64,000 nt of DNA from contig JAKOGI010000104.1 in the NCBI GenBank assembly GCA_029747015.1, positions 939,001-1,003,000 on the forward strand. Direction: 5' to 3'. Both the position numbers and the translations under genes were made by a program. The notes below the pieces were generated by a model. The model made no database searches. It was not told the DNA's origin and worked only from the letters and a program-made list of their open reading frames with translations. The DNA comes from Carnegiea gigantea (taxonomy: Eukaryota > Streptophyta > Magnoliopsida > Caryophyllales > Cactaceae). Each line of letters opens with the position of its first letter. The first letter of the stretch is position 1. Below are positions 21,286-34,419 of the stretch, in pieces.

Positions 21286-22551
21286 AAGTGCTTAATATGT
21301 ATATCGTTTTAGGGCTATTTGCCTCATTTTTAGGAGAATTTTGTGCTTAATGATGTTATTTACTCTTCTATTCTCGATTTATGCTTGGGTGTAGTTGTTT
21401 TATGTATTTTGTAGAATTTTTAGTATTTTTATCCAGTATTTGCCTTCAATGGCTGTATTTTGACCTCTCCCACGGTCATCCATATTATGCCACGACCGAA
21501 GTTAAGAAACAGCAAAAATTCGGTTCCAGCGTAGACCACGGTCAGACCGTGGTGAACCTCACGGACTGTGGTATGCCTGTAATTGTTGCCGCTTTATTTT
21601 CCCTCGGCTGTGTGGCTGAGATCAATTGAAGTTTCCTATAAATAGGGACGTTCTGCAACGAAGGAAGAGCACAACCTCCAAGAGCATTCTAAGCAAGCAA
21701 GTAGAATATTTTAGATTGGTTTAGTTTGTTTCCTCTCAGATTTTGTTCCTTGTTTAGTTTTGAGTGAGTTTTGAGTGTGAGAATTTTGATCCTGAGGTGG
21801 TTCCAAAGCCCTTGGTGAAGGTCATCTCAGTCGAGTCCCTTCCATTCAAGATTTCGTCGATCTTTTTGGTTAGTTTATCTTTTATCATGTCTGAGTAGTT
21901 TTCTTAGTCTAGGAATTTAGTAGTTGGTGAAATTATTATTGAATCATGTTTTAATCTATTCAATTGTGCTTATTTTCATGATTGGTTTGATTTTGTTCTA
22001 TCAAGTGTTTGATATGTTGTGAGTTGATTTTTGGCCAAAATTTACTTGCACACTTGAAATGATCGAGTGAACATTCGAAAGACGACATTTGGCTATTGGA
22101 CTGCTTGAATAGATATAGCATAACTTCATCTCGAAAGAGAGATTTATATGTTTGGAAGGTTAGTAAGTAATCGAATATATTAAACTTGGATTAAGTCAGA
22201 TTAGTTTGAATGAATGACGTTTGCTTAGTTTAGGCCAATTTGATTGATTTCGAAAGAATAGATCACGTTTCTTGACAAGATTACAATTTCTCAGAATTAA
22301 CCAATTAGAGAATCGCACATGTTGATTCATTTTGATCCAATTCTCTTCCACAACTGCGAAAATTCCTAGACATTTTTCTCTTATTGATTTAGATAAATTT
22401 ATTTACAGTAGTTAATCGAATCCATTTGAAAATTGAGTTTTGCTTAGCATATTCTGACAAGACTAGGCTCGATGGATTACTTTGATCCCTGAGGAACGAT
22501 ATCTTTTATCTATACTATGAACACCCGTGCGCTTGCGGTAGTGTCGTGTCA
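21282..22551 (+). repeat. 5' LTR of Athila/Tat-type Ty3/gypsy element
   Basis: The LTR starts TGATAAGTGC and ends ...GTGTCGTGTCA, seven bases before a primer-binding site. It contains a GC-rich CCACGG/CCGTGG-rich block (about 21470-21570) and a TATA box (21637-21645). No matching 3' LTR is seen before the assembly gap or after it. Confidence 0.8.
21637..21645 (+). promoter_or_regulatory. TATA box of gypsy LTR promoter
   Basis: TATAAATAG followed by GGACG lies about 350 bases into the LTR, downstream of the GC-rich block. This is where the U3/R boundary of such LTRs is expected. Confidence 0.6.
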
Positions 22552-22557
22552 AGTTTT

Positions 22558-22575
22558 TGGTGCCGTTGTCGGGGA
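22558..22575 (+). other. Primer-binding site, Athila/Tat type
   Basis: TGGTGCCGTTGTCGGGGA matches the known Athila/Tat primer site TGGCGCCGTTGCCGGGGA with two C-to-T changes, consistent with decay at methylated cytosines. Confidence 0.85.
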
Positions 22576-22724
22576 CTAAATTGCTAACTGTTGAGTATTA
22601 TCTTACGAACGTGACTAAGCATTTTATTATTTTGTTTTATTTTGTTTTCTTGTTATTTTTCTTTTTCCTGTTTAATTGCGCTGGTAGTGTTGGTGAAAAT
22701 GCTTGCAGGAATTTTTTCTAGTTT

Positions 22725-23940
22725 ATGCGAAGTATGGTTTTGTATGAGCCCGATCCAGAGATTGAGAAGACTTTTCACTTAAGAAGGAAAAAGCAGAGGA
22801 TTGAAGAACAAAGGCGCGAGGCAAGAAGGAATTTAAGCATGGCGGGTGAAGAAAGAAGGACCCTTCGTGATTTCGTTACTCCCGGAGTCCAAGGGATTGC
22901 CTCAAGCATAGCTCGACCTGCTGTGGATACCAGTAACTTCGAGCTCAAGCCAGCATTTATTTCCATGGTGCAGAAATCTCAGTTCGGCGTAACTCCTTTG
23001 GAAGACCCGAATCTATACCTCTCAGTCTTTTTAGAGGTGTGCGATACGCTAAAGTTAAACTGAGTCTCCAATGATGCGATTCGTCTGCGCTTATTTCCTT
23101 TCTCATTAAGGGATAAAGCGAGGACTTGGTTGCACTCTTTGCCATCTAGTTGCTTAACTACTTGGGACGAGTTGACAAAAGCTTTCCTCGCTAAATTCTT
23201 CCCTCCAAGTAAGATAGTGAGCCTGAGAAATCAAATCACCAACTTTTTGCAAAAAGAGGATGAGACAGTCTATGAAGCCTGGGAGCGTTTCAAGGATTCA
23301 TTGCGTTTGTGCCCCACATCATAGTCTTCAGCGCTGGATGATTATCCAAGCCTTTTATAACAGTGTGACCCAAGCTGTGAGGTCAACTATTGATGCGATA
23401 GTAGGAGGAACTTTGATGATCGAGGATGAAGCCTATAACCTTATTGAGGAGATGACGCTTAATAACTTTCAATGGTCGATTGAATGAGGCCCAACCCAGG
23501 CGGGTTGGAGGTAAGCTTGAAGTTGATACTTTTACTTTACTTTTTGCTAAAGTGGATTCCATGACTAAAAGACTGGACCAACTGAATGTTAATGCTGTAA
23601 ACTTTAGTGCCCTTTCCCCTTGTGAGATTTGTGGTTCAATTGAGCATATATCTTTGAACTATGAAGTTGGGAGTCTTTTTCCTAGTATCCTAATGAAGTT
23701 AATTATGTTCAAAATTTTAACCCGAGACCGACCAATGATCCTTACTCTAACATATATAATCAAGGTTGGAAGAATCACCAGAATATCTCTTATAGTTCGA
23801 ATCCAAACACTTTGAATATGCCCCCTATGAATGCTAGAGTACCCCCTGGTTTTCAAAGATCCACATTCCCTTCTCAGATGCCCCAAAAGTCAAATTTAGA
23901 GCTAATGATGGAAAAAATGCTTATGGCACAACAGAAATAA
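22725..23940 (+). pseudogene. gag of Athila/Tat-type gypsy element
   Basis: The frame opens with RSMVLYEPDPEIEKTF and an RRKKQR/RREARR basic segment. It continues with TLRDFVTPGVQGI, then the PF03732-like capsid block (FPFSLRDKARTWLHSLPSS; FLAKFFPPSKI; DETVYEAWERFKD), spread over three frames at 23066-23330. A CEICGS..H knuckle remnant is at about 23615-23660. Frameshifts near 23062, 23320 and 23485 and later stops show it is dead. It packages genomic RNA in related active elements. Confidence 0.8.
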
Positions 23941-24158
23941 GATAAGTACACTGAACAATTAGCCTCAAAGGTTGATGTACTTACAACTCATAATAGAATG
24001 TTAGAGGCCCAAATTACCCAAAAAGCTAATTTTTCATCAACGTCCTCAGATAGACTACCTAGTGAACCTGAGCTTAGCCCAAGGGAGCAATGCAATGCAA
24101 TGTTTCTACGAGGAGCAAGCAACTAGAGGGGCCTAAGTAAATTACGCATGATGAATCT

Positions 24159-24951
24159 TTGCAAGATATGAATAAGCATGTTGAGAATGTTGAGAAAGAG
24201 CTATCTTTGTCTTATAAGGAAATAATTGATAATGTCATGCACAAGCCTGACAAGGTTCCTAAGGACCCTAAGACCATTTCTCCAAAGCCCTCCATACCAC
24301 CTTTACCATTTCCTCAAAGGATGGCTAAGGCAAAACTTGATATGCAATTTGGAAAGTTTTTAGACGTCCTTACGAAACTCTACATAAACATACCGTTTAC
24401 TGAAGCCTTGACCCAAATTCCTTCATATGCTAAATTCCTAAAAGAAATTCTGTCTAACAAAAGAAAGCTAGAACAATATGAAACGGTAGCTTTGACTGAA
24501 GAGTGCAGTGCAGCTATTCAAAATAAACTTCTAGCTAAGTTAAAAGATCCCGACAGTTTTTCAATTCCTTGCCTAATTGGGAATGTGCCTATAAATCGTG
24601 CTTTGTGCGATCCAGGATCAAGCGTAAGCTTAATGCCCCTTTCTCAGTGTAAAAAACTGGAACAATGAGAGTTAAGACCAACTACTATCTCCTTCCAATT
24701 AGCGGACCGTTCTATAAAATACACTGTGTGTATTTTGGAGGATGTCTCAATAAAAGTATGGAATTTATACGTACCAGTAGACTTTGTCATTATAGAAATG
24801 AAAGAGGATACACAGATCCCAATCATTCTAGGGAGGCCATTTTTGGCCATAGGGTGCCGCATCGATGTAAAAAATAGTACACTAACTTTTGATGTGGGTG
24901 ATGTTCACGTAGAGTTTAATTTACCAAGAGCTATTAAATTTCCTTCTATTA
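24159..24951 (+). pseudogene. gag-pol linker and retropepsin region of gypsy element
   Basis: An open frame from 24159 reads a PFPQRMAKAKLDMQFGKFLD block, then IPSYAKFLKEIL, then the protease-active-site-like LCDPGSSVSLMPL, where the family has D-L-G-A-S-I-N-L-M-P. The catalytic D is present but the following residues are altered. After a stop at 24666 another frame continues with IPIILGRPFLA, the second conserved aspartic-protease segment (I-I-L-G-R-P-F). The sequence runs into the N gap, so RT, RNase H and integrase are not visible. Confidence 0.8.
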
Positions 24952-25051
24952 NNNNNNNNNNNNNNNNNNNNNNNNNNNNNNNNNNNNNNNNNNNNNNNNN
25001 NNNNNNNNNNNNNNNNNNNNNNNNNNNNNNNNNNNNNNNNNNNNNNNNNNN
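24952..25051. other. Assembly gap (100 N)
   Basis: Exactly 100 N bases, the conventional size for a gap of unknown length. The gypsy pol region and 3' LTR may be missing here. Confidence 0.99.
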
Positions 25052-26449
25052 TATATATATGTAAGAATGTAGATATTATTAGCATTCGTATTGGTGACTT
25101 AATAACTAATTTTCATAGTCATATTTTTTACTAATTCATCCTTATAGATCGGATCACTAACGATTCTAGTCTTATGCCTAGTGATTTTTCATTCTACACT
25201 CATACTTTGATCTACACTATATCATGTAAGTTCAAACCTCATTGTACTTATTTCACTGGCCTTTTTAATTGCATTATCTTCATTAGCTTCTTCTTTTACT
25301 AACAAAGATCTTTCTTCCCATTCTAATCTTGCACCCACACTTCTTGATATTTGGGTGTTTAATGGTAATTTTTTTTCATTTTCATTGATTTTTATTACAT
25401 TTTTCTTATTGGTGTTTGTAAGGTTGCCAAAGCTACTCGGTAATAGCTGAGAAATTTTTGTTAAGAGCTAACCAATATGATCAATAATTTTTATTAGCTA
25501 TGTTTTATTGTATTAGTTGTACTAAACTAATATTTGTGTTAATTAAGTGTTTGATTTTATATAAATTAGTATTTGAGGTTTTCTTGATTTATTATATGGT
25601 TATGTGAAATTAGTAATTAGTCGAGAATTAGGCCAAGGCGGGATTATGTGAGATTAGCGAACTTGATTGGGCTATCCAATGCTTGGGTCTACTGGCTTGA
25701 TTATTTAAGCTCAAAGCTATTTCCTTGATCTTATTAGTTAAAAAAAGAAAGGAAAAGAAAAGGCATCATAAAGATTAGCAATAGTAGTAGCAGTAGTGGT
25801 AACAACGAAGGAGAGTGAAGAAGTAGAGGCTCCGCAAGAGAAGAGCAGAATGGGGTGGGCAGTGCTAGGGCTGAAGAGGGCATGCAGGCCAGCAGTGAAG
25901 AGAAAGGAAGCTCGAACCCAGCTTAGATTTTCGCCCAATTAACCCAGAAGTCACGTCCTTTGGGCTAGATTAAGATGCGTGACTCTCAGTTCCTAAATTT
26001 ACTAGTTAAATTAATTTTTTTTTTTTTGATTTGGCATGAGGATTTTGGATTGAATTCTTAAGTTAAATCAATGGTGAATTGAGTAATTCTGAAAAGGAGG
26101 GATCTAACGAATTGAACCAGACTATTTGGGTTGATATTGAGGTGATTTGAGGTTAATTTGTAGGGATGTTGTGAAGAGGGAGCCAGGGTTATGAGTGTTG
26201 GATTGAGATATCATGAACTGCCAATTACTATGTTGTTATTTTGATTCAGTTAATCTGGCTAGTGACAAATTGTGCTAGAGTCGCTAACATCATGTGTTTG
26301 GTTAATATGCTTGTCGTTTTCAATTTGTATTCTGTGTTTGTCTTGCCAGGAATCAAGCTGTGAATCGGGGGAGTCAGCTGATTAGTTAAGTGGAACTGTC
26401 CCACTCTAGATAGGATTCTGAGAATCGGACAACAGATGAACCTAAGACT
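25052..26449. other. No gene recognised
   Basis: AT-rich sequence right of the gap. It starts in a short TA run, so the gap probably collapsed low-complexity or LTR sequence. Open frames at 25738-25938 (-) and 26246-26455 (-) have no recognisable motif. It could include the left flank of the hAT element. Confidence 0.4.
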
Positions 26450-28092
26450 ATTCATTATTCAGTCTGGATCCAGACTACACTAAAGATTAACCTGGACCAG
26501 TCTAGATTGAGCCAAATTGAGGTGGTCCTGGATCCTATTCATTTCTAATTTCGATCTTCGGCCTGGTCTGGGTCTGGATCGGAAGACCAGACCGGGATCG
26601 AGATAATTTCAGATTTTTCAAATTTTAAGTTTTTGCTTTGATATTGGTTGAAATTCGCTCGAATGCTTGCTGGTCGTTGCCTGCCTCTATCCTTGCCTCG
26701 CTTGTCGACTTCTCCAGTTCTCCTCGAACCTTCGCCTCTCCTAGTCTCCTCCCACAGTCCCTACTCCATCCCTCTCGGCCTCTTTTCGAGTATACTGCAA
26801 TCTCCTCAGTTCTCCCATAGTTCTCCTAGCGCAACCTTTGTTTTCAGCCACTACTGTAAGCTGGACGGCAGCACTTGCAGAAGAGTTCCATTACTTTCAT
26901 ATGAATGGCGGTTCAATTGGTATTGATTCTAAAAACTTTAATATGTTTCTCTCTCTTTCTTCCTCCTTTGTTTTTAGATTGGTAGATTTTTTTGGCTTTT
27001 GATTTGTTTTTGTGTTTGTGTATTAATGTGGTTGTTGGGATGAGAAGATGGAGGGCAAAGGTTATCAAGATCTTTTGCAGTCCTCAGTTTGATATTTCTC
27101 TCTTATCCTTTTCTTTTTCTCTCCACTTCACTTTTCACTCTTTAATAGAACTCCAATTGTTCAATTTTCTCCTTCCTGATTGCCTTTGAAATTTCACACA
27201 TTCTCCCATTGAAGAAGCAGTATCAATGGATGCGGATTTCTGGGTTCAACTATTCACTCTTCTAAGCACTACTCTGCCCCTCTCAGCTTAGGTATCTCTT
27301 TTTGCTGGGGATGATACATGTCTAGTTAAGTGGACCATAACATGATTTTTCTGGCCTCTTTTGGGACTTCTATGGTGACTTGCTCTATTAGAATGCCTAA
27401 GCCAATCAAGATATTGATGGGGTACTAGGCAATAATTTTGCACAATATAATGGTTTAGATTTTTCCAAACAAGTTATAAAGGTAATACATGACTACCTAA
27501 AGACTACCTTATACACCAAGAGACTCCTATGTCTTTCTAACACTTAACCCATGTAGAGTGTTTTGCTCCTTTCTGATTCATTAAGCATCATCTCGTGGTA
27601 TTAAGTTAGCTTTATATCAGTTTGCTGAGGTAACAAGCCATATTGATGCCTATTCTCTTTTTGAATAAACTAGAGAAAATTAGTTTTGTGGAAAAACAGG
27701 CCATATTGGTGCCTTATTCCCTATTCTTTGGAGGTTTTTTTTAATATTTTACTTGTATACTTGTATGTATTGTATCTAGAATTAAATGTAATTAGTTTAG
27801 AGTTGGCATAATGGCATGTAAACAAATTTTATATTGATTGTCTCTAATTTGAAAGTTTAAGGTATGAATTAAATCACTTTCCTTTGTCAATTTCAGGTGT
27901 AAAGTAAAAATGCCTTTTTAATAGAGTAGTCATCACGGAGTCCCTTACGGCTTGTTCTCAAAATGTAAGTTTCGTATGTTTATTTTTTAAAGTAGCATGA
28001 TACAATTTATATCTATACATATGTATATGCTAAGTATTATATAGTATAGTTACTTATTCTTTTAGTCACTTGTGATTGCTTTGCTTCGCTAG
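26450..28092 (+). other. Possible 5' region of a hAT element
   Basis: Between 26460 and 26615 there are clustered CTGGTCTGG, GGATC and GACCAG words. Similar GGTCTGG/GACCG words cluster at 36590-36760, beyond the transposase 3' end. Such paired subterminal motif clusters are typical of hAT ends, but I could not match terminal inverted repeats. The remainder before the first transposase codons has no clear coding and may be a leader intron. Confidence 0.35.
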
Positions 28093-29315
28093 ATGTCAAG
28101 CTCCAAATTCAAAAAGAGTAGTTTGGCAATGGAAAAATCAGTGGACGTGGATAACGATATTCCAAGTGAGCACCAATTGAATGACCTTATTGAAATTGAA
28201 GAGAAGGAAGACAACAGCTAAAGAGCAACAAAACGTAAGAGCAAAGGGAAATAAGTGGCTACGAAGTCTACTCAAAGGGTAAAGTGTTGACAACATTTCA
28301 AAGAGTTCAAAGAGCATGGCAAAAGAATAGTTGGTAAGTGTAACTATTGTGGTATTATATATAAGACTAACCCTAGTAAGAATGGAATGAAGAACTTAAA
28401 AAATCATTTTCCAAAGTGCCCTGAAAACTCAATAATCAAAGCAAACAGATGCAAAGTCAATTGGTTTTTGTAAAGGATCAAAACAATGAGGGAGAAGCTA
28501 GATTGAAGCCATAGGCATTGAATCCTTATAACACAAGGGAGTCTATAGTCAAAATGATCATAATTGATGAGTTGCCCTTTAGATTTGTTGAAAATGTGGG
28601 ATTCGGGCTAATAAGGTATGTTTGTTGTCCTTTACTTACGAGATATTTATCACATATATGTGGATGAAAGGGTGAAATTGAAAAAATATCTTATACATTC
28701 ATGTCAAAGGGTGTGGAGTGACAACAGACACATGTACTTCATTTCAGAAGATCAACTACATGGTTATAACTGTTCACTTTATTGATGATGATTTGCAATT
28801 GCATAAAAATATTGAATTTTTGTACAATTTTTAGTTATAAAGATGATGATATTACTCTTATTCCTGGAAAGTGTTTAGAAAATTAGGGTTTAGCATTTAA
28901 ACCCTACACTATTACTGTTGATAATGTTGAGAGCAATAACACTGCTTGTATTGTCCGTATTGGTGATTTTAAGTGACATGGCAATTTCCTTTTCTCTGGT
29001 GGGGAATTCTTACATGTTAGCTACTATGAGGTTTATTAGACAATCTCCTAGCAGGTTGCAAAGATTTTAAGAATGTGCAGTTGTAGAAAAAAATTGTAAG
29101 TAAGAAAATAACCCCCAAACAAACTTTTTCCCTTCCGTCTGTATCTCCTAGGGTTCCAGTAAACCCTATCAGGTGGCCACCGGTGTGGAGGTTTCCACCC
29201 TCAATCCAGTAGGGTCTTGGCGGCAGCTGGGCTCCATTAAGTGAGCAGTTCTCACTAGCGTTTGTTTGGTTTGAGAAGATTTTGGTTTATACAGTAACGA
29301 CGAGGGAAGGCATGC

Positions 29316-30029
29316 ATGGCTGGAGAATTGGTGGATGACTGGAAGCGCCTCAGCCTCACCGAGGCGGAGGACGAAATTATCGAATTTGAACCGAAATAGG
29401 GACAGGAAGTGCAGGCGTAAGCATCCTTATACCTCATTGGAAAACTACACACATCCAATGCCTTCAACCCTAAGGCTCTGAAACAAACGAGGCGAAACGT
29501 ATGGAAACCATCTCATGGACTGGTTATAACGGACCTCGACCATAATTTATTTGCTTTCCAACATTTCTCGTCACGAAACATGGATTATGTGCTTGAGGAA
29601 GGCCCCTGGGCTTTCGATGGCCACGTTCTACTGCTAAAGGAACTTGATATTCACGAACAGCCCTCAAAAATAGAGTTCACATCTACTCGCTTTTGGGTGA
29701 AGATTTACGACCTTCTCATGAGTATGCGAAACTTGAAGTTCGCGGAACAGATGGGGAATAATATTGACCGCTTTGTGGAGGCAGATCAGACTGACATCCT
29801 CGTCCCCTCAAAGGCTCTGAAGATCAAGGTTGACTAGGACTTACAGAAACCCTTACGTCGAGGCCTCATGCTAAAGCTGAACGGCACCCTGACGTGGTTC
29901 AAGATGAAATACGTTAAGTTATCGGATTTTTATTATACATGCGGACTTTTAGGACATCTATATCGGTGCTGCGAACTCTATAATCCTGATGTTCCTGAAT
30001 CGGACCTTCAATATGAGTCATGGCTTTGA
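29316..30029 (+). pseudogene. LINE ORF1: DUF4283 plus CCHC zinc knuckle
   Basis: A 238-codon frame starts MAGELVDDWKRLSL. It contains a DUF4283 domain (VLEEGPWAFDGHVLLL; a WVKIYDL segment) at 29580-29720 and a zf-CCHC_4-like knuckle (YYTCGLLGHLYRC) at about 29935-29975. The whole frame stays in register, with three in-frame stops (near 29397, 29418 and 29835) and no frameshift. In the family ORF1p binds the element RNA. Confidence 0.8.
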
Positions 30030-30344
30030 GTGACACCAACGAAATAGAAAGCTAAAGATCACGAACGCGAGATCCTCTAGGAAAGGCACCGATTTACTCA
30101 GCTCGTAAGATGGAAAACAATATAGCAAGGCAAGAGCAAGATTAGACTTCCATAAAGCAGGCCCAATGGAGATTCATATTGACAAGATCCCCATTAATGT
30201 TGGCAGTGCCATATTCAAGAGGAAAAAGGATGAGTTGACAAATTCCCAGCAAGGCCACAAGCTTCGTCTTATGGATGCTCCAAACAGTAATGGTTCTAAT
30301 CTTGAGCCAAAAGCAGAGGTTGCCAGGCAACCCCGTCGAGACCA

Positions 30345-33300
30345 ATGAGTCTCTTAAGTCTTAACTGTCGGGGCCTCGGCAAGCCCTAGGCAGTTAGTTC
30401 CCTCCGGCGATTGTTTGGAGGATGTAGGCCGAGCATGGTATTTTTATCTGAGACTAAGCTATCAAGCACAGAAATGAGAGACTTTGCTAAAAAGTTGGAT
30501 GACTATGCTGGAATTTTTGTGGACAGTGGGGGCGTTCTGGTGGTCTCGCTATGCTTTGGAAGAAATCACTTCAGATTACTTTATTGTCTTGTTCGTCTAA
30601 CCACATGGACTTATCGATTCAATAGACTCCAAATGATCCCCAATGGCGATTCACCGGCATAAATGGCTACCTTGAAACTCAGAATAAGATGAAAACATGT
30701 GCTTTGGTTCTGGACCTTAAGACTCATTCGGCCCTTCCAAGGCTCACAGGTGATGATCTTAACAAAATACTATACAACACCTAAAAGGCCCCTCAAAGCC
30801 TCAAACCATTCTGTAATCTTTTCGAGCTACACTTGAAACGTGCGACCTATATAATTTGGGCTTCTCAGGCCACAAGTTCACATGGTGGAATAGGCAGTCG
30901 GGTTCTCACTCGGTGGAGGAAAGATTAGATAGGTTCTGCGCGGACTCAAACTGGAGTGCCATGTTCCCCTTAGCCAGAGTAAAGCACCTGGATGACGACT
31001 ATTCTGATCACCTCCCCATCCTTTTGCAAACTGCAGAATAGCACCAGCAGTGTCAGAAAGCTCGACGTTGTCGATTTGAGAATTTTTGGACTTTGGACAG
31101 TGATTGTGCCAATATTGTTGACAGTGCCTGGAGTAAGCCAGACAATTCAAGCCCCACCCTTCGGTGTATGGAGAAGATTTCTAGGTGCATGAGAGATCTG
31201 GCTGAATGGAATATCATCACTTATGGAAACCTTCAACGTGAGATTAAAAAGCTTCAGAGCCAGCTGAAATCCACGTCCAATGCTAGCGATCGAAAATGCA
31301 TTTTCATGAAATAGGTGACTTACGGAAGCAGGAAGACGTCTTATGGTGGCAAAGGTCGAGAACAGATTTTCTTCACCATGGGGATCGAAATTTGGCATGG
31401 TTCCATCAACGGGCGAGCCAACAGAAGAATGTAAATCATATAAGGGAGCTCAAAGAAAGGGACGGGAACTTGTACTCCAACGCCCAGGATTTGGAGAGAA
31501 TTGTGGTGGACTTCTACACTAGCCTTTTTTCTTCTAATGGTGTGTCAGACGTCGACACAGTCATTTGGAGCATCCAGCCATGGGTTACTGACACCACCAA
31601 TAATATCCTGTGCCAACCATATAGCCCGGATGAGGTCTACCAAGCACTCCTCCAAATGCAACTGGGTAAAGCCCCAATGCCAGACGGGCTTAACCCCTTC
31701 TTTATCAAAAATTTTGGCTAAAAGTGGGTGCAGATGTCACGTAAGCAGTGCTTAATATTCTTCATAGAGGAGATATCCCTCCATCTCTCAACCATACGTA
31801 TATCGTCTTAATCCCCAAGAAGCATCACCCGAACGACATCAGCGACTTCAGGCCGATAAGCCTCTGCAACGTTTTGTATAAACTGGTCACGAAAGTTATT
31901 GTAAATAGGCTCAAGACATGCCTCCATATCATCATTTTAGAGAACCAGAGTGCAGTCATTCCTGGGAGGATGATTATTGACAACATACTTATTGCGTTTG
32001 AAATCTTCCATGATATGACCTCACGTTCCAGATCAAATGGAGGTATGGCCCTCAAGTTGGATATGGCGAAGGCATTTGATAGTGGAATGGCCTTTCTTAC
32101 TGGCGATTATGATTAAGATGGGCTTTCATGCTGACTGGGTAAACCTTGTAATGAGGTGTGTCGAATCCACTACCTTCTCTTTTATTATTAACGGAGAACC
32201 TAAGGGATTTGTAAGGCCTAGTCGAGGAATTTGTCAAGGGGACCCTATCTCCCCTTATCTATTCTTGTTCTGTGTAGAAAGTCTCTCCTATCTACTGAAT
32301 GATGCAGTCTCCAGGAATTTATTGTATGGGTATTCTATCTGTCACAATGCTCCCCCTATTTCACGTCTGCTCTTCACCGACAACTCCATCATATTTTGCA
32401 GCGCTAGCAAGGACAAAGCAGAAGCAATCAAATCCATCCTTTATTCATACGAAGTAGCTTCGGGCCAAAAGGTAAGCTTTAACAAGTCTAATGTGATGTT
32501 CAGAAAAGGAATACCTCTAGACAGGAAGAATGATATACTCCTCACATTAGATATACGGGAGGTACTCTCGTATGACAAATGCCTCGGGCTACCCACTAGA
32601 ATCGAAAGATTAAAAACAAGGCGTTCATGCCCCTTAAAGATCGCATATGCAAGCGCATCACCGGATGGTTGAGTGAAAACTTATCCTGGGCAGGAAGGGA
32701 GGTGCTTGTAAAGGCTATGGCCCAGACCGTCCCACTTACGCCATGAGCGTATTCAAACTGCCGAGTACTTTCACTCACTCTATTCAATCATCCATATGCA
32801 ATTATTGGTGGGGTCACGAAAACGGCAAACGCAAAATTCACTGGCTATTGACAACCAAGCTCTGCAAAAGTAAATTCTAAGGAGGACTCGGCTTCCGGGA
32901 TCTTGAGGCGTTCAATCTTGCTCTACTTGCTAAACAAGTTTGGCGCTTATTGCATGCTAACCAGTCCTTGGTCTCGCATCTTCTCAAAGCTTAAGTACTA
33001 CCCTAATTGTGGGATACTTGAAGCTGAGTTAGGACCCAAGCCAAGTTTCACCTAGAGGAGTTTATACCAGGCACGGTGGGTGGTCGAAAAGGGCTCTCGT
33101 TGGATAGTGGATGATGGGTGGTCATTCAATATATGGGAGTCCAAGTGGGTGCCAAGGCCGAACTCCTTCAAAGTCTTGTCCCCAATCAAGCCCAAAGCGC
33201 GCCTCTTGAGGGTAGCGGACCTAATCAACAAAAACAACGGGGAATGGCTCAGCTCCGTAGTAACTTCCCTATTCCTCCCTGTCGACGACGAGGTAATAAT

Positions 33301-34419
33301 GAACATTCCCTTATACTCCTCTTGGCCCTAGGACTCTCTAATGTGGCATTATTCTAGTTCAGGGGAACTCACGGTCAAGTCTGCATACCAGCTCATCATG
33401 AACTTCAAAGAACAAGCAACGCCAGGCTCTGGCACAGCTCTCATGAACGGATTTTGGAAAGAGCTTTGGGGTCTTTGCATTCCACCTCGTATGAAAACTT
33501 TTATTTGGAGAGCCTGCACGGATGCCCTTCCTTCCAAGGGCTGCTTGTCACTCAAGGTACACGATATGGATGCAAGGTGTGAGCTGTGTCGGTTACCCTC
33601 TGAGACAACAACCCATGCGCTACTTCATTGCCCTCACATTGAAAGTGTCATGACCAACACCCCATTCGCTGACCTAGTTAATGCTGGTCCTTTCAGCAAC
33701 ATGGTGGATGTTCTAGACGCTGTACGACGCAGCCACAAGAATGATGTTGGTGAGTTCGTTTATATTCTATGGGTCTGCTGGAACTCCAGGAGCAGTTACA
33801 TATTCTACAGGGCAATCTCTCACCCCTCGCATGTAGTATCCAGTGCCCTCAGTTTTGTCCAAGACTTCCAGCACGCAATGGATACCTCGACTGGGTGCAC
33901 CTCGGGCACAAGTACATCATGGCGTACCCCCCCCATCCGGTCTTTTCAAGCTCAATTTTGATGGAGGGAAACTAGGAGATTGGGGAAGAGGCTGTGGAGT
34001 AATTTGTAGAGACTCAAATGGCAATATCATCTTCTCCGCAGCCAAGCAACCAGTAGGCTTCACGAATCCGAAACATGAAGAAGCTACAGCTTGTTATTCT
34101 GCACTACAGAAAGCCTAGGATCGAGGCCTCGAGAAGATTATCGCTGAGGGTGATTGTAGCAACATTATCGAACATCTCAAGAAGCGCACCCACCCAAACA
34201 CCATCGTTGGTTTCATTTTAAATGACATTTTATGTTTAGCTAATAAGTTTGAATTTTGCAGTTTTTCGCTAGTTAAGAGAACGGGAAATAGGGTGGCTCA
34301 TGCCCTAGCACATCTCCAGCCATTTTCACCTAGTTGTTGAATATGGCTAGAGGATAGCCAGGATCAAATTTCTGATCTGGCCCTAGAAGACCTTGTATCT
34401 AGCTATGACGGTCAATGAA
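30345..34419 (+). pseudogene. LINE ORF2: endonuclease, RT, zf-RVT, RNase H
   Basis: Starts SLLSLNCRGLGKP (endonuclease N-terminus), then VFLSETKLS, and at 30856-31020 GFSGHKFTWWNRQ, RLDRFCAD and SDHLPIL, the catalytic endonuclease C-terminal motifs. RT follows: KAPMPDGL (family K-A-P-G-P-D-G), FRPISLCNVLYKL at 31845, GICQGDPISPYLF at 32225, and the active site as FTDNS (family F-A-D-D-S) at 32375. Next are zf-RVT (CELCRLPSETTTHALLHC, 33580-33635), RNase H (KLNFDGGKL at 33950; a D at AEGDCSN) and an end near 34419. Frameshifts and stops throughout, including the lost second catalytic Asp, make it inactive. Confidence 0.9.
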
